From: Anarhynchus alexandrinus
Lineage: Eukaryota > Chordata > Aves > Charadriiformes > Charadriidae
Direction of reading: 5' to 3'
DNA: 64,000 nt
Assembly: GCA_008711295.1 (NCBI GenBank)
Contig: VUYV01000213.1
Span: forward strand, 532,187-596,186
Within the stretch, counting starts at the first letter, position 1, and each line of letters begins with the position of its first letter. The position numbers were made by a program, and so were the translations under genes. Under the pieces are notes generated by a model. The model worked only from the letters and a program-made list of their open reading frames with translations, had not been told where the DNA came from and searched no databases. Positions 48,701-58,124 of the stretch are shown piece after piece.

Positions 48701-51700
48701 AAACAATACAGTAATGCTGCAAATTTTCTGAATTCCCCCGGGAAGGGTTGGTTTTGGGGTCAGGCCCAGGTTTCATGCCTGAAGCAAGAGTGCCACCTGC
48801 TGCTGCCTGAGCCGATAACCCCCTGAAGGCAGGAGCTGCACAGACCCGCTTGTCTTTTGGGGTGACGATGGCCTCCTTGTTCTCCTCCGTGACCAGGACA
48901 CAGGTGCTGTAGGAGGACTGGAGCATGTTAATCACCAGGGAGTTGGATAATACATCCAGCTTCTTCACTTCATCACCGGTCACATTCACAGTGCCAGCAA
49001 TACCAAACCTACAGAAAAGTAAAAATATCAGAAAACGTGAGGGAGGCCAATGTTACAGGTTTTTAGGAAAAAAACAAGTCTGGGTGGCTCCTTCCTTTCA
49101 TCTTCCCACACCTCCAACCTTTGTATTAAACTGCCAAGGTGCATTAGGCGGCGGGTGCTGCTGCCAGAAAACAAAAGCATGCATGAGAAAGAGAAAGGGC
49201 GATGGCATCATTTTGGGTCTTTACTTGCATCATTTTGCTTGGATGTTCTCCAGCCCAGGAGCAGAGCCCACAGCCAGGCCAGTGGATGCCAGGCTTCCCT
49301 AGCAGCCCCATGAAGCAGCTGGCAGCAGCTTTGAGGAAGGAGAAGGGGCAGTTAGCATCTGCATAATTTTCTGCCACTGGCTGCTCAGAGCTCCATGATG
49401 GTCCTTTAACCCATGTTCTGCTCAGTCCCCAGCCACCCCAAAATCAGAAGTTTTAAAGACACCCCCAGATAATTCCCCACGCTTGACTGCATCTCAGAAT
49501 CAACGTTTGTTTTATTTTGTGATCCTCGTCTGAGTTAGGATGATGCTTCTGTTCCCTGTCCTAATTTTAACAATATATTAATGATGTTGTATATAGTATT
49601 ATACATATTTCTGAGATTTCCAGTTGAGAAAACAGTGTTTAGACCTAACGTGCATGGTCTGGGCATCTCAGACATATAAGGAACTGGGAATTGATACAGC
49701 ACCTTTATTCATTATGGGGGGAAAAAAAGGAAGAGGAAAGGGGCAACTGGTTAGTCCCTAGGATGTTGGTCAGCACTAGGCCTTAGTTGGGGGCAGGGTA
49801 GGTCTTTTGTCTTACACAAAGCTCAAAGCTGCCTGACCTTTTCAGAAGTATTGAGCATTTTGGCCACTCTATTTTGGAGTGCCAAGTTTGAGATACTGGA
49901 AAGGACCATGATCTTCAGGGAGCGCTAAGTACCCATTCTCCAGTTAGTGTGTTTTCAGGCACATTCCCAGCTCAGTCTATGGATTGGAAAAAGTCCTGCT
50001 TTGCTTTTGAATGGCAAATTTGTTAAAAATTCACACTAAGCTCTTTAACATTAAAGAAGTCATTTCACAGTCTCCTATTTGGAGGGGCTGGAAAAATCAG
50101 AGCTCTCTAACTTCACAAATGCAGATGGATACAAGCCAGTCACTGTGTTTGAAGGTTTGCCATGTGAATGTCTGAAATTTCATGGTTAGTTGCAGTAATT
50201 TGAATGGTGCAAGTTACTCATTTGTGTGTTTGGGTACTTTAGATACTTCTGGTTCATATCCTGAAACTTTTGTTTATAGAAAGAAACATTTGTTCTTTAA
50301 CATAATGGATCTTTTCCTTCTGATGGGAAGATTCATCCAGCATAATAGCCATGAGTCCTGTAGGCCAGGTGGCTATTCCACTTCTAGTCTATGCAATAGA
50401 GGTTCTCCCCACTTATTAAATGCTTCAGACATTACATATTGAAAGATAAAAAAGAGATAAAAGTAACTGTTCTGCTAAGTCAGGGAGGCAAAACAGCTCA
50501 GCTTCACCTAGAAAGTACACAGACAAAGTGCAGTTTAACAGTTTTTGGCATAGGAGTCTGATGCTGCTGTTAACTTTGAGTATGTCCCATGTCCTCTCTA
50601 TATATTATGGTCCACGCCTGTAAAGTGAGGGTGATAGTACTGAGACATTGAATTCATGATTTGCAAAGATCATTGAGGACTTTGACCAAATAGTCAACAG
50701 AAGTGCAAAAAATCCTGGAGTGTCATACATTTTGGTGTTCCCATGGAAAAAAAAAAAGAACCAAACAAAAACCAAATTAAAAATGTTGTCTTTCTTTCTT
50801 ACACAAGTATATTCCCTATCTTTTTTATGCAGGTATGTATATGTACACACACAGGCGTGTACAGAAACACATATTTCAATACATAAGAAAACCTGTATAT
50901 TTTAAATGCATAATTTTATTAGGACATTCCTGCTCTCTTAACTGCTTAGATAGATCACTGTTAAAAGACTGACGCCTGTGTCTGTTTCACCTGGCTCTGT
51001 GAGCAACAGCTCGATTCATTCCAAGCTTTGCTAAGGCAATTCTTTATTCCATTTGCTAAACCACTAGATGCCAAATCATTATGTTTATTTTTCATATAGG
51101 GCCTTTTAACACTGCCCACCTGTAACCCTGATACTACGTGAGGAAGGAAAGGGAAATGCACTCATGCGTGGCAGCGTATGGCATTTCTCGCTGGGTTGTT
51201 GCTTTAGACCATTACTTATACTGCAGTCAGGCAGAACATCAACCTCCCAAGATAAGTCAAGCTCTGACTTGCACAGCTCAGCACCCGACTTGGGTGTTAG
51301 CAGAAAATATCACCGTGTGGTATTCTGCATTAAAAATATCATGGTATGATATTCTGGAAATTCACAGTAGATTTAAAAATAGATAAACATCAACATTTAC
51401 AAGGGATAAGGAGGTGAGCAGTGCACTGAAGTTGTGATTTAAATTTTTAGAGTAAAATATTAGAGAACAGCAGTTAGTCTAAATGTCTATCTTGTGCCCA
51501 ATATCAAAATGCTTCTGAAAGAGAGATCTCCCACTTCCCACTCTTGATAATCCAGGCTCTGACCTCATGCCTGCAGTTAATTGGCTTAAAAAAAGACCCT
51601 TCCAACATATTTACGAATTCCTGTGCTCTCCCCAGCCTTGCTGCACAAACAGCGGTCTCTCTACCTCCTCTTCCTCCCCATATTTCTAGGTAGGACTCAC

Positions 51701-51873
51701 ATGTGGGCAAGGCCTGCCTTTCTGACTGCGGAGGAAATGGCCTTTATGGCAGTCAGCATGGAGTTGAGCAGCTGTGTCAGCTCCCCTGTAGCTCCTTTAA
51801 CGCGGCGTCCCTTCTCCATAACGAATCGCGTGAGCGTCAGCATATCCGTTTCGAAAGGGGTTTTGTCAGACAT
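30369..51873 (-). CDS. FBP2: Fructose-1,6-bisphosphatase 2 (muscle type)
   Basis: Hydrolyses fructose-1,6-bisphosphate to fructose-6-phosphate and phosphate in the cytosol; in muscle it serves glycogen resynthesis. Exons in order of transcription: 51873-51701, 49008-48846, 47927-47835, 41230-41090, 39874-39737, 33888-33769, 30563-30369. They join to 1023 bases, 340 residues (human FBP2 has 339). Visible sites: AMP-site segment TGELT at 29-33 with K114-Y115; metal ligands E99/E100, D120, D123 (DPLDGSSN) and E282 in LRLLYECNP; basic KIKKKGK at 203-209. E71 in VTGDE matches the muscle-type glutamate (human E69) linked to calcium sensitivity, where liver FBP1 has glutamine. The C-terminus (VQKHQKSS) also resembles FBP2. 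Oddities: one extra codon in exon 1 and a weak exon 2 donor (GTCTGT). The gene is convergent with CTSL and lies downstream of FBP1 on the same strand. Confidence 0.96.
32525..32551 (+). other. Putative G-quadruplex tract
   Basis: Four guanine runs (G4, G6, G5, G4) separated by 3, 4 and 1 bases fit the standard G-quadruplex pattern. It lies in FBP2 intron 6, with the guanines on the strand that serves as template for FBP2. Confidence 0.6.
32573..32600 (+). repeat. GTTTTT simple repeat
   Basis: About 4-5 units of G followed by 3-5 T, directly after the G-rich tract in FBP2 intron 6. Confidence 0.75.
33141..33160 (+). repeat. Pentanucleotide repeat (TTGCA)4
   Basis: Four tandem units, the first being CTGCA, in FBP2 intron 6. 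A short microsatellite. Confidence 0.75.
33769..33888 (-). CDS. FBP2: FBP2 exon 6
   Basis: Encodes residues 237-276 ([20 protein letters not shown] to NQKSPKGK), part of the fructose-bisphosphate site. 120 bases, phase 0. The NQKSPKGK ending matches FBP2 rather than FBP1. Acceptor TTACAG, donor GTAAAT. Confidence 0.95.
33889..39736 (-). other. FBP2: FBP2 intron 5
   Basis: About 5.8 kb with no recognisable exon, RNA gene or transposon. Open frames are short and unrelated to known families. Near 39,337-39,375 the word GGAATC recurs three times at about 15-base spacing. Confidence 0.65.
39737..39874 (-). CDS. FBP2: FBP2 exon 5
   Basis: Encodes residues 191-236 ([19 protein letters not shown] to KKKFPE), including the basic cluster that serves as a nuclear localisation signal in mammalian FBP2. 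138 bases, phase 0. Acceptor CCGCAG, donor GTAAGG. Confidence 0.95.
39875..41089 (-). other. FBP2: FBP2 intron 4
   Basis: About 1.2 kb between exons 4 and 5. I see no gene, RNA or repeat family in it. Confidence 0.7.
41090..41230 (-). CDS. FBP2: FBP2 exon 4
   Basis: Encodes residues 144-190 ([14 protein letters not shown], then [11 protein letters not shown] to MLDP). 141 bases, phase 0. Acceptor CCTCAG, donor GTACAG. Confidence 0.95.
42708..42823 (+). repeat. ACT trinucleotide microsatellite
   Basis: About 38 units of ACT/TAC, with scattered TAT and GCT interruptions towards both ends. It gives spurious poly-Tyr, poly-Thr, poly-Leu, poly-Ser and poly-Val frames. The uninterrupted core at about 42,715-42,772 is likely to vary in length between individuals. 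Confidence 0.95.
43100..44000 (+). mobile_element. CR1 LINE, 5'-truncated and inactive
   Basis: The 3' end of a CR1 non-LTR retrotransposon, opposite in orientation to FBP2. It begins in the reverse transcriptase near FADN (43119-43130), where the family usually has the catalytic FADD, so a catalytic aspartate is replaced. The reading frame runs through [14 protein letters not shown] to about 43,355. It then shifts into another frame ([16 protein letters not shown] onwards), which stays open to the stop at 43,908. The shift fits a loss of roughly 14 bases between two short ATGAG words, by comparison with what I recall of the family. The element ends with CTTTAAGGTCCCTTCCAACC and a degenerate ATTCTATGAT tail at about 43,980-44,000. 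Active elements are about 4.5 kb, so this is a dead copy. Confidence 0.95.
46811..46876 (+). mobile_element. CR1 3' tail fragment
   Basis: Only the terminal piece of a CR1 element: TAAAGGTCCCTTCCAACCTC followed by four tandem copies of an ATTCTATG(AT)-like octamer, one of them with a CTACG variant. Same orientation as the larger CR1 3 kb to its left. Confidence 0.9.
47835..47927 (-). CDS. FBP2: FBP2 exon 3 (metal site)
   Basis: Encodes residues 113-143, [17 protein letters not shown] onwards. K114-Y115 contact AMP; D120 and D123 bind catalytic metals. 93 bases, phase 0 at both ends, donor GTAAGA. Confidence 0.96.
47928..48845 (-). other. FBP2: FBP2 intron 2
   Basis: About 0.9 kb. Several overlapping minus-strand open frames at 47,980-48,350 match no family and have no supporting splice context; I treat them as chance. 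Confidence 0.65.
48846..49008 (-). CDS. FBP2: FBP2 exon 2
   Basis: Encodes residues 58-112, including [11 protein letters not shown] (E71) and VTEENK with metal ligands E99/E100. Its 163 bases match the family exon. The acceptor is TTCTGTAG. The donor reads CGG|GTCTGT, poor at positions +3 to +5, and no better GT gives the right frame. Confidence 0.93.
49009..51700 (-). other. FBP2: FBP2 intron 1
   Basis: About 2.7 kb. Apart from an A11 run near 50,746 I see no repeat family, exon or RNA gene. Confidence 0.65.
51701..51873 (-). CDS. FBP2: FBP2 exon 1
   Basis: Encodes residues 1-57 plus two bases of codon 58. It starts [12 protein letters not shown] and includes the AMP-site TGELT. The ATG is the first in frame and matches the family N-terminus. 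[11 protein letters not shown] has one residue more than mammalian FBP1 and FBP2. The donor is GTGAGT. Confidence 0.95.
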
Positions 51874-52150
51874 TTTTGCTGGGTACCAGAGCTCCTATCT
51901 TTTCGGCTGGGCGAGACACCTTTTCCTGCTGCGTTGAGATCCTGGGTAGCTCTTTTATTTTGAGGCGAAGCTGTTGGCTGCGTTGCTGGTCAGAGTTTAT
52001 TAAGATGTTCCTGAGACCATGTGATTGAGCGCTCAGAATAACTGCGCCCCAGGCTGGCTCCACGGTTCCTCCAGGATGCAGGAAAGGAGCCTGAGACAGG
52101 GCTACAGCTGAGCAACCACTGCTCAGCTGCCCTTCCCACACACTGAAATT
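51874..52150 (-). promoter_or_regulatory. FBP2: FBP2 promoter region
   Basis: Upstream of the FBP2 start codon on the minus strand. An AAAATAAAAGAG element at about 51,951-51,962, some 80 bases before the ATG, is a plausible TATA-like box that would give a short 5' UTR. Further up are E-boxes: CATGTG at 52018-52023 and two CAGCTG at 52105-52110 and 52124-52129. CAGCTG is favoured by myogenic bHLH factors, which suits a muscle isozyme. Function is inferred from sequence only. Confidence 0.45.
52105..52129. promoter_or_regulatory. Perfect inverted repeat with paired E-boxes
   Basis: Two perfect 10-base arms (CAGCTGAGCA and TGCTCAGCTG) around a 5-base spacer (ACCAC), 232-256 bases upstream of the FBP2 ATG. 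Each arm contains a CAGCTG E-box. It may be a paired bHLH binding site or simply a stem-loop-forming sequence. Confidence 0.55.
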
Positions 52151-55100
52151 AGTGCTGTGCAGATCTGGTAATGCATTCTAGTCGTGCGTCAGACTGCTTG
52201 TAACGCAAAACTCCAGCTGGCTGCTTAGCTGGAAATTGCTTTCCTGTAGCTGCCGCTCAGCAACAAGCTCAGCGTAGCCAAGGCAAAGCCCACCATTTGC
52301 AAGGCACCAGAAATGAAGGCACAGGGCATCAGTAACCACGCGTGCCATAGCGGCCCGCAGCAGAGCACCCACCACCCTGTGACGCCGGATGGTGAATTTC
52401 CCTTCCCATATGGCCTTAATCCCTGCTTGCTTACCCCCTTTTGGCCTCCCCTGTAGAGGAGGGTTTTGAAGGCGTATGGCACATCCCAGGGGAATCAATG
52501 GAGGCGCAGGGTGCATCTAGACATGCCTTTATTGAAGATGTTTTATGTTGCTAGTTGGTCTGCTGCAATCCCATTTGAATGACTTCAATCCTAGTCTGGG
52601 CTACTTGTAATATTATAGGGCTTGCATGAATCACAAGTATTGGTGAGCTGCGGCTTGTTTGGTTGCAAAGTAATTGTCTCTCCAATAATTTACAAATGAA
52701 GCTTATCTGATTTATGCCTGTTTGTGTCATAACTCACAAAATGAAATTTCACCTCGGCTTTGTTGTTGTAGTGCACCATGTAAATACAGGTATGTGCAAG
52801 TTTGCACTTATACTGCCAGTAGCTCCTTACAAGCAATGTACTTGGGTCACATGAAGCTAATGTGAAGGTAGACAGAAATGTCAGTGAACTAGGTATATTC
52901 TATCTGGAGCACTGGAATTACAGTTTTTAATTACAGCGCTATCTTCCCACTCAGATAAGGAAGTAAAAACAATTACATGTTGTAGCCTTCATTTTACTCA
53001 TTAGCAGCACTCTCTCATTTTTAAGCAGAAGATATGGAAAGACCACAAGCAAAACAAGAAAATACAGAGTTAAAGGAGAAAAGTTTCATTGAGTTTCATT
53101 GCTATCAGTCTTTTAATCCAAATTACCACACTAAAATCATGTCAGAAAGACAGAAACAAAATTCAGTAACAAAACATATACCTGGCTTTTTTTTTTTTTG
53201 TTGTTAATAGGAATGGCAGCCATAGGCAAAGAGTTTGGATTTCCCTTTGCATTCCTTTTTAATTGTTAGCGTTTATTTGGATTTTCCTAAAAGCATTTCT
53301 TCACCTATGAACAACACATTACTTGGAGAGTTGTAAAGAGATTTGAATGCTAAAGTTTTCTACTTTGAAACCAGCCTCAAGCAAAGGTCTCAAAGACTGA
53401 CAGCACTGAACACCCTGCATCCAGTGTGCTTAGCTTTGGGGATGTTTTTCAAGTCTCACTCCAAGGAGGGGGAAGGACTGGCAAGAGAGCTCCTCAGGTG
53501 GAGCAACAGGCAGATTTTCCACTGCATCCTCTAAGGCAATGGTGGAAGAAGAAAATGATCTCAACGATTTCTTTTTCTCCTTTCTACCACTGTGATCTAC
53601 TTAAAAGTATACGATACCATTCAGATCATAGGACAAATATTCCAGAGCACTTTTTGCCAGGTTAGGAGACTTTCTTTCTTCAAACATACTTTCTACAAAA
53701 CCAAAATATAATGTATTTAGGGAGCTCTGGGACAGCACATGGTGCTATTAATAAAAGAAGGAGATGGGTTTCACATTATACATGCAAATGGATCTGCTGT
53801 CTTAAAGTAGAGCCATTACATTCTGCACATTATTTCATCATCATGGCAGATGTCAGCCTGACCAGAACTAAAATGTTTTTAATGCAAAATCTCTCTGCTG
53901 TGTAGCTAGAATACCATCAGGATACCCAATCAATATAGCAAATAAGAAATGGGGTGAGGGTTGGCCTATGGCTTCTAACATTTGTCAAAACATCACGTGC
54001 AGGCCTTCTTTACTGTTGATTCCAAGTGATCCTTTACACTGGTCAAAAAGGCAAAGTTCATTTCATCTTCTAACAGAAAGTTTATTTTGGAGTTAGTGGT
54101 TCAAAGGGTGTTCTCAGAGCTAATAAGTCCATTATTTGCCTCTTTCTTTTTTTTTTTTTTTTTAACTGAAAAGTCCCCCACTGCTTTTTACAGGTACTGG
54201 ATACTTTTTAGTATGTATGAAGTATATATATATGTATAAAGCACAATGCTTTGAGCTGCTGCTCAAACAACACTCCTTCAATAAGACCTTAACTTACAGT
54301 TATTCATAAAGAACACAGACTCCACACCCAAGCTTCCCAGAAATATTGCAGCCAACAGTGGAGCAAGAAGAGAAATAAAAGAATAAAGCTTGGATAAAGG
54401 CACAAGACTGACAAGACTGGGTAGCATGAAAACTTTACCCTGTTTTGATAAATACCACGATCTCACCGAATGATTAAACGGAATGATTAAGCTATAGAAA
54501 TATTTACCATTTAATGGGGGGTGGAGGGTGGAGGGAGAAATCAGATTGTTTCAAAAATATGTGATGATTCTTTATAAGCCTGAGAACCATGCAGTAAGAT
54601 GGGTTGGAACAGCATAGAAAGGCTAAAAAAATAAACACCTCAATTTGACAGATCCATGGGAGATTTGGCTTCTAATATAAAGATTACACAAGAGCTCTCA
54701 GGGATGATTCACACTTCCACTGGCATATAGGCTAGCCCTGTGCCTTAAAGGTGACACCTCTTCTAACTGATTTGAAAGGTTAGTCGCTTGGATGGCACCG
54801 GCTGAAACTGGAGCCAGCGACCTTTCACCAAATGCCACAGTTCAGTGGGACAGTGGGTAGTTCTGCAAGGGGGGGTTTACAGTGGATGCTGTGACTGACT
54901 GACCGCCCCCCTCCCTGCGTCAATGCTCAAGGCGAGCTCTGGAAAGGGGGCTGTGGAGGGAAATTACTGACTAGTTCTCCCCACTGGTGGCCACATGGGG
55001 TGGCCGTTCAAATGTGGGCTTAAATATTACAGATAGAAAGAAAAACCCATCTCACAATGTGAAAAATGCTAACTATAAAATGTCAGCCCACAGGCAAAAC

Positions 55101-57476
55101 CAAAACACTGGAAACTGACCTAGCAAACATGGGCAGTATTGCGTTTCCATCTATAACCTTTACCTGCTGCCAGTATGCTGTCTTAAAAATAGGTATATGC
55201 AGCCCGGGGGGTTGAGGGCAGAATACAGCCAAGGAATTACTATAACTACACAAAAATGGCTGCTGTGGATACTGTTTGTCCAGTTGTGCCAACAGATTTG
55301 TGAGGCACTGTAGTCCAAACTGACACATAGAAAGCCAGAAAAAAGTTGTAAGGGCTTCTGACTATCCTCTGCTTAGTGTATTATATAAAAAACTGCGTCC
55401 AGCTATGGCTCTGGGGACAGGTCGAATTAAAAACTTAAGGATCTAAGGAAGTTGTGCCTGACAACAACAGCCACGCGCTTTCCTCTAGGAGCAGCATCCA
55501 GAATCTCAGAGAGGTTTAGAGTCCTTCTCAGCATGCTGCCTGCTGTACTTGATTTAGTGAGCATGGAGCCTTTTAAAGTGCTATGGGGTATGTGCCAGAC
55601 AGCAAGTAAGGCAATGCCCAGGACAGGAACATGCAGCTCCTTTGGGAAGTGTTTCAGTGTGTGGGGTTGGCATCTCCAGCTACTCCTAACACCTTCACTC
55701 ATCAAAACTGAGAGACTAGCTGTTTCTTTTGAAATCACAATGAAAAGACAAAACAGATGCAAGGATGGCATTTTTTTTTTTTTTCTCTTTTACAAAAGCA
55801 AGAGCTTGGCCATACCCCAGTGGTCGGCTGCTCACACGAAGAGGCAGAGGAAGCAGCATTGGTCGTAGCACAAGAAAGAGCAGCCTGGGAAGAAAAGCCT
55901 GAGCCACACGAGTCACCCGGCACACAGCTGTCCCACTTGCTGTCATGAAGTCCTCTCCCAGGTCACGGCACAGCACCCACAGATCGGGGTAGTAAACCCT
56001 CTCCTTCCAGGCTGGCCCCCAGACTGGCCAAAAGGGTACCTCACCAGGATATGTGGGTTTGAGACTTCTCCCAGGGGGGAATTAATGAGAAATTAGGCAG
56101 TGTAGCGCATGATTGATGTTTGTGGGGTGCCTGATTTTGCAGGTGCTTATCAGGCAAAGTCCGTAAGCCATGGTCTGCTCGTTTCCCAGAGCAGAGTTTG
56201 GGCTACAGAGGAGCCGGGTCCTGTGCAGGGCCAGACTCAGGCCCTCACAGCGTGAAAAGTGAGTGCACGAGCAGAATGAGAGCTCAGTGGAGATTTCCAG
56301 GCCTGTCCCAATCCTTTAAGGACTCATGTCCCTGAAAGTCCCATCTTCACTAACAAAGCCTCACCAGAAACAGCATTTTCAGCAGAAATTAGGCCGTTCA
56401 GCCCCTGCCAGAAAAGCCTTGTCGCCTCTCACTTTGGACAACAGATGCGTATATACACCCATCTAAGGTTTGCCAGTATGCCTCCAAATGCCCCAAATGC
56501 AGCCTGTGTCAGAGCAAGGGCCCCCAGGGTTTTTTGTGTGTGAACCCTCACAGAGCAATCCTTCACACCATGGCCCCTAGCTTACACCTCCATTCTTTTC
56601 TTCCTGTTTTACAAGAAGAACTAAGGTCAGACAGGCTATCTGCACTGATGTATGCGAAATCCTCATACAGGCAGGTTTATAGCTCATTGTGCCCATAGAC
56701 AGGGGCTCCCAGACCACGGTTTGAGTGAATGTTCAGTGGCAGTCTACCCAACAGCGACATCCACATGTCCCTTAGTTTGAGTTTGGCGAAGGTAAGTATG
56801 CAGTGAGAAATGTCAAAGATTTGCAGATTTGGACTGATTCAAAAAGCTTGTGAGCCACAGCCATAAACTGCACCCAGACAGGTGGACAGCCCATCTCTAG
56901 CTCACGAGCACTAACGTCGTGTTCCCAGCAGCATGCTCTGCATCAGCGTGTTAAATGTCAGTATGCTTTGTGAGGATCTTCACAACTTACTTCTGCTTGC
57001 GCAGCAGAATCCTTTTCCATGGTAATGCACACTCCCAAAATAACGCACAAAGAACACCTTGCAGGGTTGGGGCGGTGGTGGTGTGTGTGTTGCTCGCAAC
57101 ACACAGGTTCATTTTTTCATCAAGCAAGAAGGTTAATTTCTGGCAAAGATAGCCAGCTCATCACAGCAGAATGGTACCAAGCTAATTTCTGGCAAAGATA
57201 GACAGATCATCACAGCGGAATGGTACCGAGCTGTCTACACATGCTCATTATCCAATTCAAAATCCACTTCCAAAAGGTCATATTCCATCCTTGTGTAACT
57301 GGATCTGATAAGAGTGCCAACTGCGATTATTAACAGTATGTCTCAGAATTAACATACACTATTGTACATGTTTCACAAATGTTAATTCTTGGTTAGAATA
57401 AGCCCAGACCAAAGTACACTGAGTAACTTCTGGGGCCTAGAAACAACATGTGAAGGTGTCTATGTTAGCATTGATA
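52151..57476. other. Intergenic region between FBP2 and FBP1
   Basis: No gene recognised. A GC-richer part at 52,230-52,510 has overlapping minus-strand frames of 112 and 85 codons that I do not recognise. T runs occur at 53,191, 54,147-54,163 and 55,770; a G-rich run lies at 54,517-54,535. The 49-bp tandem duplication at 57,134 is the most distinct structure. Confidence 0.6.
57134..57231. repeat. 49-bp tandem duplication (two copies)
   Basis: Copy 1 is 57134-57182 and copy 2 is 57183-57231. Both start TAATTTCTGGCAAAGATAG and contain ATGGTACC. They are directly adjacent, equal in length, and differ at about four positions. It lies about 700 bases beyond the FBP1 stop codon. Confidence 0.9.
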
Positions 57477-57932
57477 TTTATTGTCAAAGAACTAGAAACT
57501 GGTCTACGAAAGGTCACTCACTGTAAGAGCCTGCTGAGTATTCCCCCCAAGACTTTTAGAAGAGTCAGATACTCTGGTGATAGTCTGTAGCTCATCTGAG
57601 AAAGTTGAGTCTTCCCCTAGTTACTGAATACAACACAGTAATTCCTTGTAGCACAGTGGCTTTGGTTTAATCACAAATGATAAATGAAAAAGCAAACATA
57701 TTTTTCCCTTGCTTTTACTTTTAATGCTTCCTTTAATGCGGTCTTTTAATGCCTTTCATTGCACAATGCAATTGCACAAGATTTCACTTTAAAAAAATCT
57801 TATGAAAATATGGCTCATTTGCTTTCTTGCTACAGAGGTCAGACAGTTCAGTCTGGCAGTTCTGCAGTGTGTTCTTTGGCTCAGCTGTAAGGCATTTCTC
57901 CCCATCCGCACAGTGAATCCAGCAAGCTTTCT
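57477..57932 (-). promoter_or_regulatory. FBP1: Probable FBP1 3' UTR
   Basis: Sequence after the FBP1 stop on the minus strand. The first AATAAA I noticed on that strand is at 57477-57482, which would give a 3' UTR of about 450 bases. Unproven, since other signals could be used. Confidence 0.35.
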
Positions 57933-58124
57933 TCACTTAGCTGAATGCTTCTTGACTATCTCAAGGTACTCCTTCACATCGTCAGGAGATCCCAAGACAA
58001 CAGGCACTCTTTGGTGGATATCCTCAGGCACTATATCTAGTATTGCTTGATGCCCAGTTGTCGCTATTCCCCCAGCCTTCTCAATAACAAAAGCCATGGG
58101 ATTGCATTCGTAGAGCAGTCTCAG
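57933..58124 (-). CDS. FBP1: FBP1 exon 7
   Basis: Encodes [19 protein letters not shown] through KKHSAK, 63 codons, with TGA at 57933-57935. Acceptor TTCTAG. The ending is typical of FBP1. Confidence 0.96.
   Translation of the reverse strand: MRLLYECNPMAFVIEKAGGIATTGHQAILDIVPEDIHQRVPVVLGSPDDVKEYLEIVKKHSAK

Noticed and set aside
52178..52516. 112- and 85-codon minus-strand frames upstream of FBP2
   Set aside because: Two different frames are open over the same bases and neither resembles a known protein; the stretch is locally GC-rich.
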